Shown here one piece after another: positions 1 through 7,248 of a stretch of 11,290 nucleotides of DNA. The stretch is from Phycisphaerae bacterium (GTDB lineage: Bacteria; Planctomycetota; Phycisphaerae; UBA1845): assembly GCA_029260155.1 (NCBI GenBank), contig JAJDDU010000374.1, forward strand, positions 1-11,290. The letters run 5' to 3'. Numbering within the stretch: position 1 is the stretch's first letter; the number at the start of each line of letters is the position of its first letter. The translations under genes and the position numbers were made by a program. The notes under the pieces were generated by a model. That model was given only the letters and a program-made list of their open reading frames with translations. It searched no databases and had not been told where the DNA came from.

Positions 1-1
1 A

Positions 2-907
2 GTCGTTCTCGGCCAATCGTTCGCCGAGGGGTCCAAGGTCTCCGACGAGCACGCCTGGCCCGTCCGGCTGGCCGAGGCTGCGAATCTTACGGTGTGCAAT
101 CTCGGGATGTCCGGCTACGCGCCGGCACACTATCTTGCTTCACTCGAAGAACATGGCCTGTCGCGATCCCCGAGAGTCGTATTGTGCATGCTGTATGAAG
201 GAAATGACTTTCGGGGCGGCAAGCCCAGGAAGTCTCAGGACATTCCCCCATTCTCGAAGCGTCTCAAGACCTATATGAAGCAATCACCCGTCCTGAACGC
301 AACCGATCAACTCTTCATTCGTGCATTCGGTTCTATCGGAGCGGAGCGGCGAATACCCGGAATAGAGATGCTAGAATGGTTACCGCTGTCGATTCCAGAG
401 GGCCCGAACGCGAAACACTACGCATTCGCCCCCAAGCAGCTTCTTCAAAGCCGACTCACCGCCGATCAGTTTCACGATTCCACCCGCTGGCAAAGCGTCG
501 CGCAAACACTAACCGAAATGAGCCAATCTTGTGACGACGTCGGCGCGACACTAATAATCGTGTTCGCACCGACCAAGGCGCACGTAACGCTGCCGCTCGC
601 CCAGCATCGATTGTCCGCCGACAAAGTACACGCGTTCGCATCCCTGCGCCACGACGATCTACCGCCCGCCGGGGAATTCCTCACCCAAACCCTAGCTTCA
701 CTGTCCGCACGTGAGACGGTCGTTCAGAGATGGTGCGCATCCAACAACGTGCCGTTCATCAGCACGACAGCCCCCCTGCGCGATCGCGCAGCCGCCGGAA
801 CGCAAGTCTACTACACCTACGACCAACATTGGACACCAACAGGACACGAAGTCGTCTCCCAAGCAATACGCCCTCTACTCAGGCAATTCTCAGCACAAGC
901 CAACTGA
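2..907 (+). CDS. SGNH/GDSL-type hydrolase, 5'-truncated by the window edge
   Basis: The frame is open from base 2 with no convincing start codon, so the N-terminus lies outside the window and 301 residues are visible. Three SGNH blocks can be read. Block I is LGQSFAEG (bases 8-31), where the usual GDS is GQS but the nucleophile Ser is kept. Block III is YEGNDF (about 194-211), with the oxyanion-hole Asn at 203-205. Block V is DQHWTPTGH, with catalytic Asp at 821-823 and His at 827-829. The family contains esterases, lipases and O-acetyl transfer enzymes of the AlgX/DltD type acting on polysaccharides. The DQHW-TPTGH ending recalls the AlgX-like branch, but the substrate cannot be read from this. 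No signal peptide can be judged because the start is missing. The gene converges on the large coiled-coil gene with 15 nt between stop codons, so it is probably a separate transcription unit. The internal GTG at 92 is not the true start, because block I lies upstream of it. Confidence 0.8.
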   Translation, partial: VVLGQSFAEGSKVSDEHAWPVRLAEAANLTVCNLGMSGYAPAHYLASLEEHGLSRSPRVVLCMLYEGNDFRGGKPRKSQDIPPFSKRLKTYMKQSPVLNATDQLFIRAFGSIGAERRIPGIEMLEWLPLSIPEGPNAKHYAFAPKQLLQSRLTADQFHDSTRWQSVAQTLTEMSQSCDDVGATLIIVFAPTKAHVTLPLAQHRLSADKVHAFASLRHDDLPPAGEFLTQTLASLSARETVVQRWCASNNVPFISTTAPLRDRAAAGTQVYYTYDQHWTPTGHEVVSQAIRPLLRQFSAQAN

Positions 908-922
908 CCCCCGAGCATTCCC

Positions 923-3900
923 TCACCTTTGCCACCACCGCTTTGGCTCCGCCGTCGAGGCCGCCTTGGGATTGGCTTGTTCCTTCCTGATCAGCTCCAG
1001 CACGTCGGCGTCGGTCATGTTGGGCCCCTTGATGCGACGCAGCATTCGGAACTTCTCCCGCGTCGCATCGTCAAGGTCCGCCGTTATGTCCGTTTCGGGC
1101 ACGGGCGGAGCGGCATCCGCTTGCGGCGGCTGCGCCGTATCCGCCGCCACTTCGGTATCCGGCGTGTCGGCGGCCGTTCGCTTCTCTTTCGTCACCGACT
1201 GCGGTGTTCGCTTCTCCTTCCGAGGTGTGTCGACCGAATCGACCGTCTCCACCGGTGTTGAAACCGCTGATTCGGTCGCATCACGGGTTGCTGCCGGCGA
1301 GCTCTTCGATACTTCCGCGATCGGCGAATCGGATTTCTCGACGGAAGAGTCCCCCGCCTGATCGATCGACACACGCATTTCCTCGAGTGTCTCCCGATGC
1401 TCCTCCAAGCTCATCCGCCACTCTTCCAGCGACTCACGCTCAATCTCAAGCTCCCGCCGCTGACTCTCGATTTCGCCTTCGCGCGATTCCAACTCCGCAC
1501 TCAGCGTCCTGAGTATCTCAGCCTCCTCATTGTCCGACTGCGCTCGTTCGGATCGTGCTGATTCGGCGTCCTCTTGCGAGGCTCGCTGCTCGTCAAACAC
1601 CGACCGCTCGGATGCGAGTTCGACTTTCGCGAGATCGAGTGCCTCGCGATCTTCCCGGATCGCGTCGCGATCGCAATCAAGTCCCTCGCGCAGAGCCTGC
1701 AATTTCGCTTGATCGCCATCGCGCTCACCGATCGCCGCCGCGGACTGTTCACGCGCAACGGCCAGCTCAGCCCGCTCCGCTTCAATCGCGGCGCGCTGTG
1801 CTTCCAGCTCGCCCTGTTGCCCCTGCCACTCCGCTTGCTCCTTCCGGAACTGTTCACGATCGGCTTCGACCTGCCGCTGTATCTCCTCAAGATGGGACTG
1901 CTGTTTCTGACCGTGCTCAGCCACCGTCTCGACTGTTGCTCTCTCCGTTTCGATCCGCGACCGATCGGCTTCGATCGCCTCGATCTCACGGCGTAGTTGT
2001 TCGCGGTCAGCTTCCATGCGGTCGCGATCCGCCTGAAGCTGTGCGGTCTCCGCTTGAATACGCGACTGTTCCTCGCCGGCTTGGCGATGCTCGCCAGACA
2101 GCGACGCACGCTCCTCCTCCACACGCACGCGGTCCATCTCGCCGCGTTCGCGAAACTCCTCCAGTTGTCGTCTCTGCTCCTCGACGTCGTGGCGTTCCGC
2201 AGCCAGTTGTTCCCGATCACCAGCCATCTGCTGGGTCTTGGCCTCCAGCTGCGCCTGCGTTTCGGCAAGCTGAGCAGTCTGCGCAGCCGCATGCTCCTGA
2301 TCGGCCGCGATCTGTGCGTTGGCTTCGTGAAGGCGGGACTGCTCGTCGTGCAATCGCCGCCGCTGGGCGTCCGATTCCGCGCGCGCAGCCTCAAGCTGCA
2401 TACGCACTTCGGTCATCTTCGCCTGCGCAGCCGTGACCTGCTCTCGCTCAGAGCCAACGGCACCGTGCTCGGTCTCGATTCGGTCGAGCGTCTCGTCCAA
2501 CCGCTTCTGTCTGGCGTCCGACTGCGCTCGCTCAGCCTCCAACTGCACTTGCTGCGCAGCGACAAGTGTCTCCCGCTTGGTGAGTTCTTCACGTCGCGCA
2601 CTCAGTTGCTCTCCGTCGGCGGCGATCTTCGCACGCTCCGACTCCAAACGACTCAAGTCGGCGTCCATCGCCTCACGACGACCATCGATCTGCTCTCGCA
2701 AGCCTTCGACTTTGGATCGCTGCGTAGCGATTTCCAGACGTTCCCCGCTCAGTTGCTCTCGTTCTACCTCGCGCTCCGACGATGCCAGCGCCAGACGCTC
2801 CTGCTCGGCTGCAAGCTGATCGCGATTCGCCTGAATACTCAGACGCTCCTCGCTCAGCGCTGTCCGCCCCGCTTCGACCTGCCGACGCTGTTCTTCGTCC
2901 TCCGCTCGCTGCGCAGCCAGCCGCGAGGTCTCCTCGGCCAGCGAAGTGCGTATCGATTCCTGTTCACATGCCACTTCTTCGAGGCGGTCGCGCTCAGACT
3001 GAATACGGGACTTGTCGTCATCGACAACCCTTCGGTCGGCGTCCAACTTCTCGCGCTGGCCCGCGAGTTGGGAGCGTAGCTCGGCGATCTCGGACCGTTC
3101 GACGCCAAGCCCCTCCGTCGCCGACTCCTGCTCGGACACCACACGCGAAAGGCTCGCTATCTCATTCGCAAGTTCTTCACGCTGCGACTCGATCTGAGCC
3201 CGCTCGACTGACAGCCCCTCGGTTGCCAATTCCTGTTCAGACACCAACCGCGCAAAGCGATCTCTCTCTGCCGCAAGTTCGTCACGTTGCGACTCCATTT
3301 GAGCCCGCTCAGCCGTCAGCCCCTCCGTTGTCGATTCCTGTTCAGACACCAACCGCGCAAGGCGATCTCTCTCCGCCGCTAGTTCGTCACGCTGCGACCC
3401 CAATCGGCCCCGTTCGTCCTCCAGGGCATCGCGGTCCGCGTTGAGCTGCTCCTTCAACGCATCAAGCCCATCGCTCTGCTCAGAAACCTGCGTGCGCGCA
3501 GCCGCCAGCTGCGATTGCTCCGCGTCAAGTCGCTCGCGATTCTCGGACAATTCCCGCCCTACGGACTCAGCACTCTGCTGCTCGGCGATCAATTCCCCAA
3601 GTTGTGATTGCGTGCGCGCGTCCAGCTGCACAAGGAGCGACTCGCGCTCCGCGAATTCCGCATCTCGAACCGCCAGTTCCTCAGCGCACTGCTCTTGCTG
3701 ACGCGCTTCTGCATCAATCGCCGCGCGCTGCTGCGCGCACTCAGCCAGTTGCTGTTCCAGTTGATCAGCCGTCTTCCCATTCAGACGCTTCTGGTTCCCA
3801 AACGCAGCCACTTCGGCCTGAAGCGATTCGCGCTGCCCATCGACCTCCTGCCCGGCAGCTTCACACGCAGCCTCTCGCTCATCGAGCAGCGCTTCACGAC

Positions 3901-5062
3901 CCTGAGCCCGCAGCGCAGTATCTTCAAGCAGCGCTCGCTCTGTCTCGATCTCCTGTCGCTGATTTTCAAGCTGAGCAGCCGAGCGCAGCGATTGCTCCTC
4001 GGCCTCTGCGAGCGAACGCTCGCGCTCGTCAAGTTCGCCCTGACGCGCAGCCAGCAAGTCGCGACTCGACTGCTGTTCGGCGTGCGCACGCAAGGAACTC
4101 TCGTCCAACAATTCACGGGCCGCAGCAACCTCCGCGCTCTGCCGCTCAAGATCAGCTTGAAGCGTGTGCAACCGCGACTCGTTTTCCTCAATCCGGTCCA
4201 CGCGGGACTGAAGTTCCGCAGCCCCAACAACGGCGGCCTGCAATTGCTGCTCAACTTCTCCCTCGCGCCGCGCAAGACGCTCCCGCTCCTGTGTAATCGA
4301 AGCCTCGCCGTCGGCAACCTCATTCGCACGGCCAGTGAGCTCTTGCTGAAGAATATCGAGCGTTTCCCGCCGGGCATCAATCTCCTGCACCCGTTCGGCC
4401 GAGTTCTTCGCCGCTTCCTGACCGTCTCGCTCAAACTGGGCCTGCTTAGACGCGAGGCTGTCCGATTTCGCTTGAACTTGCTGCTCACGATCCTCAAGCG
4501 CGTCGGCCAATTCCCGGACCCGTTGCTCAACGCCCTCAATCGCCTCGGTCCGACCGATGAGCGCGTCATCTCGCTCTTCCATTTGGGAAGCGACTTGCTG
4601 AAGACGGGCCGCTTCCGCACTCAGCGCACCCTCTCGCTCGCTCGCAGCCGATTCTCGGTCGATGAGCGCAGCCTCCCGCGCTTCGATCTGTCGGGCGAGG
4701 TCGTCGATTCGCGTACCGGCTGTGTTCAGCTCCTCAACGTGCAGCGCGTGCGCGTCACACTGCTCGTCCACCTCACTGCGCAGCTCTGCGACCTTGTGCT
4801 CGGTAGCGCGAAGCGCGGATTCGCGCACTTCAAGACCGCTCAGGCGCGCGTCGAGATCCTCCCCGCGTTCCTGGAGATTCGCGGCGCACGCGTGCAGCTC
4901 CCCTTGCCAGCGATCAATACGCTCGCACGCATCGCTCACCCCGCTATCAAACTCCGCGATGCCGGACGTGACAGCCGCAAGTAGCGCCTCAGCCTGCGCG
5001 GCGGGAGATGCACCCTCCGCCGGTTTAGGCGACTCAGTGTGTCGATCAGTTTTCGTACCCAT
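923..5062 (-). CDS. Giant coiled-coil protein (1379 aa) with disordered linker and FR-LRR tail
   Basis: Nearly the whole chain is Glu, Gln, Ala, Arg, Leu and Ser in heptad-like order, with many blocks of the form EERxxLxxERxxL. Residues 1-45 are a short leader. About 45-1230 form one almost uninterrupted predicted coiled coil. About 1231-1335 are a Ser/Thr/Pro/Asp-rich linker with two KEKRT copies. The tail carries EKFRMLRR (1336-1343), then a short helix-like stretch MTDADVLELIRKEQ and a terminal KRWWQR. Residues 556-660 are three near-identical 35-residue repeats. There is no signal peptide, membrane segment or ATPase motif, so an SMC or Rad50 ATPase is excluded. A cytoplasmic fibrous scaffold is the natural reading; I do not recognise a named family. 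The ATG at 5062 has only a weak upstream GTGGG. The gene is divergent from the operon that opens with a shorter protein of the same plan, which suggests a shared system. Confidence 0.85.
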   Translation of the reverse strand: MGTKTDRHTESPKPAEGASPAAQAEALLAAVTSGIAEFDSGVSDACERIDRWQGELHACAANLQERGEDLDARLSGLEVRESALRATEHKVAELRSEVDEQCDAHALHVEELNTAGTRIDDLARQIEAREAALIDRESAASEREGALSAEAARLQQVASQMEERDDALIGRTEAIEGVEQRVRELADALEDREQQVQAKSDSLASKQAQFERDGQEAAKNSAERVQEIDARRETLDILQQELTGRANEVADGEASITQERERLARREGEVEQQLQAAVVGAAELQSRVDRIEENESRLHTLQADLERQSAEVAAARELLDESSLRAHAEQQSSRDLLAARQGELDERERSLAEAEEQSLRSAAQLENQRQEIETERALLEDTALRAQGREALLDEREAACEAAGQEVDGQRESLQAEVAAFGNQKRLNGKTADQLEQQLAECAQQRAAIDAEARQQEQCAEELAVRDAEFAERESLLVQLDARTQSQLGELIAEQQSAESVGRELSENRERLDAEQSQLAAARTQVSEQSDGLDALKEQLNADRDALEDERGRLGSQRDELAAERDRLARLVSEQESTTEGLTAERAQMESQRDELAAERDRFARLVSEQELATEGLSVERAQIESQREELANEIASLSRVVSEQESATEGLGVERSEIAELRSQLAGQREKLDADRRVVDDDKSRIQSERDRLEEVACEQESIRTSLAEETSRLAAQRAEDEEQRRQVEAGRTALSEERLSIQANRDQLAAEQERLALASSEREVEREQLSGERLEIATQRSKVEGLREQIDGRREAMDADLSRLESERAKIAADGEQLSARREELTKRETLVAAQQVQLEAERAQSDARQKRLDETLDRIETEHGAVGSEREQVTAAQAKMTEVRMQLEAARAESDAQRRRLHDEQSRLHEANAQIAADQEHAAAQTAQLAETQAQLEAKTQQMAGDREQLAAERHDVEEQRRQLEEFRERGEMDRVRVEEERASLSGEHRQAGEEQSRIQAETAQLQADRDRMEADREQLRREIEAIEADRSRIETERATVETVAEHGQKQQSHLEEIQRQVEADREQFRKEQAEWQGQQGELEAQRAAIEAERAELAVAREQSAAAIGERDGDQAKLQALREGLDCDRDAIREDREALDLAKVELASERSVFDEQRASQEDAESARSERAQSDNEEAEILRTLSAELESREGEIESQRRELEIERESLEEWRMSLEEHRETLEEMRVSIDQAGDSSVEKSDSPIAEVSKSSPAATRDATESAVSTPVETVDSVDTPRKEKRTPQSVTKEKRTAADTPDTEVAADTAQPPQADAAPPVPETDITADLDDATREKFRMLRRIKGPNMTDADVLELIRKEQANPKAASTAEPKRWWQR
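3083..3397 (-). repeat. Three tandem 105-nt repeats inside the giant coiled-coil gene
   Basis: Units 3293-3397, 3188-3292 and 3083-3187 each encode 35 residues, exactly five heptads, starting SQRDELAAERDR or SQREELANEIAS and containing VSEQE, then TEGL and ERAQ or ERSE. The first two units (gene order) are very similar at DNA level, the third has drifted, and a fourth unit below 3083 is barely recognisable. This is in-frame expansion of the coiled coil by recent duplication, which changes rod length without breaking heptad phase. Confidence 0.88.
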
Positions 5063-5180
5063 ACGTGCCCACGGTTATTGGTCCAGCAATGAACCCAGTT
5101 CTTCCAAAAAAATAGTACGACCCGACACTATCGGACCCGCTATGTTCACTGTCGAACCAATTCGTATCGTATCTTCCAGG

Positions 5181-5196
5181 CGCGGGGCGCCCCGCG
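5181..5196. promoter_or_regulatory. Perfect 16-bp palindrome, candidate operator
   Basis: CGCGGGGCGCCCCGCG is identical to its own reverse complement, and the symmetry stops at both ends (G at 5180, T at 5197). It lies roughly mid-way between the divergent start codons, so a dimeric regulator bound here could control both genes. No regulator gene is visible in the window. With no loop it is a better DNA-binding site than an RNA hairpin. It could also be a chance GC-rich palindrome. Confidence 0.45.
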
Positions 5197-5268
5197 TCTT
5201 GCGATTCCTCTGTGATCTTGGAATCGACACGTGGAGAGGCGCTGATTAAAAGGTTTCTAACGCGTAGC

Positions 5269-5275
5269 AAGGAGG
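5269..5275 (+). promoter_or_regulatory. Strong ribosome binding site for the small coiled-coil gene
   Basis: AAGGAGG lies 7 nt before the ATG at 5283. It is the best Shine-Dalgarno match in the window and fixes the start of the operon's first gene. Confidence 0.85.
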
Positions 5276-5282
5276 CACTACA

Positions 5283-6131
5283 ATGCCCAGGGCCAACAGC
5301 GCAGGACTGGCCATTCCCACGGCTCCCGTTATCGCACCCCTCAGGCAACGGGCCGACGAGGTCATCGCGGAACTGACAGCCGCATATCAGGTCGTCAGGA
5401 CTTGGAGCGAGGAATTCGTTTGCCGAGAAGCGGAACTCGTCTCAAAATGCGACCAAATCGAACAGAAGGCCCAAGAACTCGACCTTCGCGCAAAATCTCT
5501 TGAGGAGCGTGACCGCAAGATCAGCGTCCAGATAACCGAACTGGAAACAAAGAATCACGCCATCTCTGAGCGAGAGCGAAAACTGACCGAAGATTACCAC
5601 AGGCTCCAGCAAGCAAAGGACGCACTGGGCGAAGAGCGCGCGTCGCTTGACGAACAACAGGCGGCCGTCGAAGCCCAAAGAGCGGCGTTCTCCGGAAGCA
5701 AGGCCGAGCTGGAAGCGACGAGGAATCGACTCGAAGCCAAGCAGCAGGATCTCGCCGAGCGGGAATCGGCGCAACAAGACGCAGAGGCCGACATCAAGAA
5801 CCAGGCCGCCGAACTTGAGGCCTTACGGGACCGCATTGGCGTGGTCTCAGCGCAGTTGGAAAGGGAACGCCAAGAGGTCGTTACCCAACGCGCCGAATTG
5901 GTTGATCGCGTGCCCGCGCTCGCGAGCGATGCGGATGACGGCGAACATGCGTCGGACTTTGTCTTCCAGACACCCGACATCATGCTGACGCCGCCGCAGC
6001 GACAACCGACCAATGCGACAGTAGAGCCGCCCCGACCCAAACGCGACCAGTCCACCGCCCAGTCGACCAGCGGTGACCGGTTTCGCAAACTCCGCCGCGA
6101 TGCGCGCAGGCGAGTCAAGGGCATGGGGTAG
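5283..6131 (+). CDS. Small coiled-coil protein (282 aa), first gene of the GTPase/GAP1 operon
   Basis: Residues 1-24 are a short non-helical leader without signal peptide features. About 25-207 are heptad-rich coiled coil with blocks such as LDLRAKSLEERDRKI and RLEAKQQDLAERES. Residues 208-264 are a Pro/Thr/Gln/Asp linker. The basic tail contains DRFRKLRR (265-272), then RRRVKGMG. The plan of leader, coil, disordered linker and FR-LRR tail matches the 1379-residue protein encoded divergently. Both also have a lone early Trp followed by an acidic residue three later (W41 here, W52 there). I infer that they are long and short versions of one scaffold, possibly able to co-assemble. The start is set by the AAGGAGG site. 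The next gene begins 64 nt downstream, so co-transcription is likely. No named family is recognised. Confidence 0.87.
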   Translation: MPRANSAGLAIPTAPVIAPLRQRADEVIAELTAAYQVVRTWSEEFVCREAELVSKCDQIEQKAQELDLRAKSLEERDRKISVQITELETKNHAISERERKLTEDYHRLQQAKDALGEERASLDEQQAAVEAQRAAFSGSKAELEATRNRLEAKQQDLAERESAQQDAEADIKNQAAELEALRDRIGVVSAQLERERQEVVTQRAELVDRVPALASDADDGEHASDFVFQTPDIMLTPPQRQPTNATVEPPRPKRDQSTAQSTSGDRFRKLRRDARRRVKGMG

Positions 6132-6157
6132 TTGTGGGGCCAACGGCCTTTAGACGC

Positions 6158-6195
6158 GACGATTGAGGGTGAGCTGGACGATTGAGGGTGAGCCA
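6158..6195 (+). repeat. 19-nt tandem duplication carrying a duplicated ribosome binding site
   Basis: GACGATTGAGGGTGAGC occurs at 6158-6174 and again at 6177-6193, two copies with a 19-nt period. The second GAGGG (6184-6188) is 7 nt before the ATG at 6196 and is the likely working site. The first copy has no start codon at that distance. The TTG at 6163 would give an 11-residue extension encoded by the repeat itself and is less likely than the ATG. Confidence 0.8.
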
Positions 6196-7248
6196 ATGGC
6201 ATTGACGCTGTTTTCGAAGAAAAAACCTAAACACTCCACGCAAGACGTCGCAGTCCGCACGCCGCGACGCATCGAACCACCACCACCAACGCCCGATTCG
6301 CTGTTGGCTGACTATCAGCCGGCCGAATCGACGAAGCTCGACGACGACCCCCTCATGCGCATGCTCCAACAGGGAAGGTTTGGGCTGATCGTCCGCAACC
6401 GTGAAAAGTACGCCGACCATCCGCAAATCGAAGCCGCGGGCAGGCAAGCATGCGAGGCATTGGAAGGTATACTTGCCCTGGTACCCGAAGGAATGGCCAC
6501 CCTCGCCCAGACACTCAACGACCAGCCCGATAGTCCGCAAAGCGACGTCGACGTCTCACCGTTTTACCTCGCCACGTACCCCGTCACCAACGCGGAATAC
6601 CAACTCTTCGTGGACGACGAAGCCTACGAGAACCTAGACCTGTGGCCCGAGGAAATCTGGCCGCATTTGATCGAGTTTCAAGACCTGACGGGGTCCACCG
6701 CACCGCGATTCTGGCGAGACGGAAGGCACGACGCACGCCGCGCTCTGCACCCCGTCACTGGTGTGAGCTGGTACGAAGCTGCCGCCTACGCAGCCTGGGT
6801 GGGACTGCGCCTACCCACCGAGGCCGAATGGCAGATGGCTGCAAGCTGGCGCATCAAGAGCTCCGCCGATCTCTTCCGCCGCTTCCCCTGGGGGGACGCG
6901 ATGGACTGCACACGATGCAATCTGTGGAACACAGGAGTCGGCACGACCGTCGCCGTGAACGAGTACGCCGGCGGCGCTGCACCCAACGGAGTCGTCCAGA
7001 TGATCGGCAACTGTTGGGAATGGTCCAGCACCGAATACGAAACCCTCGCGGACGACCAGACGCCCGTCGTCGGCGAAATGCCCATGATGAGTGTTCGGGG
7101 CGGGGCGTTCGATACATACTTCGAATCCCAGGCCACCAGCGTATTCCGAACCGGACAGATCTCACTGGGAAGAACACACAACACCGGCCTGCGCTGTGCG
7201 CTCGACGCCAAAGACATGCCGCTCATCGATACGGGGGACACGCAATGA
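6196..7248 (+). CDS. FGE-sulfatase (SUMF1)-fold protein lacking the catalytic cysteines
   Basis: The protein has 350 residues. Residues 1-47 are basic and proline-rich (SKKKPKH, EPPPPTP) and look disordered. About 50-110 are a helical segment ending in ALVPEGMATL. From about 118 on it follows the FGE/SUMF1 family: YPVTNAEYQLF (128-138), PVTGVSWYEAAAYAAW (186-201), LRLPTEAEW (204-212), PWGD (231-234), RCNLWNTGVGTT (240-251), GNCWEW (271-276), RGGAF (301-305) and GLRCAL (331-336). True FGE oxidises a sulfatase Cys using two C-terminal cysteines; the matching stretch here (SVFRTGQ, 315-321) has none, and no sulfatase gene is visible. A binding or adaptor role of the C-type-lectin-like fold, or another reaction as in EgtB-type relatives, is more likely. 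It overlaps the GTPase gene by 4 nt (ATGA, 7245-7248), so the two products are probably made together. The second GAGGG of the duplicated RBS supports the ATG at 6196. Confidence 0.87.
   Translation: MALTLFSKKKPKHSTQDVAVRTPRRIEPPPPTPDSLLADYQPAESTKLDDDPLMRMLQQGRFGLIVRNREKYADHPQIEAAGRQACEALEGILALVPEGMATLAQTLNDQPDSPQSDVDVSPFYLATYPVTNAEYQLFVDDEAYENLDLWPEEIWPHLIEFQDLTGSTAPRFWRDGRHDARRALHPVTGVSWYEAAAYAAWVGLRLPTEAEWQMAASWRIKSSADLFRRFPWGDAMDCTRCNLWNTGVGTTVAVNEYAGGAAPNGVVQMIGNCWEWSSTEYETLADDQTPVVGEMPMMSVRGGAFDTYFESQATSVFRTGQISLGRTHNTGLRCALDAKDMPLIDTGDTQ
7233..7238 (+). promoter_or_regulatory. Ribosome binding site for the GTPase gene, inside the upstream gene
   Basis: GGGGGA lies 6 nt before the ATG at 7245 and inside the last codons of the FGE-fold gene. 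It supports the overlapping ATGA start and local re-initiation. Confidence 0.6.

Larger units (their letters stand above)
5063..5282. promoter_or_regulatory. Divergent intergenic region between the two coiled-coil genes
   Basis: The 220-bp gap must carry the promoters of both the leftward giant gene and the rightward operon. I find no convincing sigma-70 pair in either direction. For the rightward side, TTGGAA (5218-5223) followed by TGATTA (5243-5248) has a 19-nt spacer and is only weakly promoter-like. The centre is a 16-bp palindrome (separate entry). The gap is more AT-rich near 5105-5120 (a run of A) and 5246-5260. Confidence 0.5.

Noticed and set aside
1997..4984. Long open frames of several hundred codons on the plus strand (1997-3079 and 3608-4984), opposite the giant coiled-coil gene
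   Set aside because: They are the complement of Glu/Gln/Arg/Ala/Leu heptad codons, which rarely yield stops. Their Leu/Arg/Ser-rich products have no recognisable motifs, while the minus strand gives a coherent coiled coil.
923..5062. Possible SMC, Rad50 or other long coiled-coil ATPase
   Set aside because: No Walker A, signature or Walker B motif and no globular heads are visible at either end; the C-terminal region is linker and basic tail.
5046..5348. Open frame of 100 codons spanning the divergent intergenic region on the minus strand
   Set aside because: It overlaps both real starts and the strong ribosome site of the opposite gene, and its composition is Gly/Ser-rich without motifs.
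6163..6195. TTG start at 6163 extending the FGE-fold protein by 11 residues
   Set aside because: The extension is encoded by the tandem duplication itself and has no ribosome site at a good distance, whereas the ATG at 6196 has GAGGG 7 nt before it.
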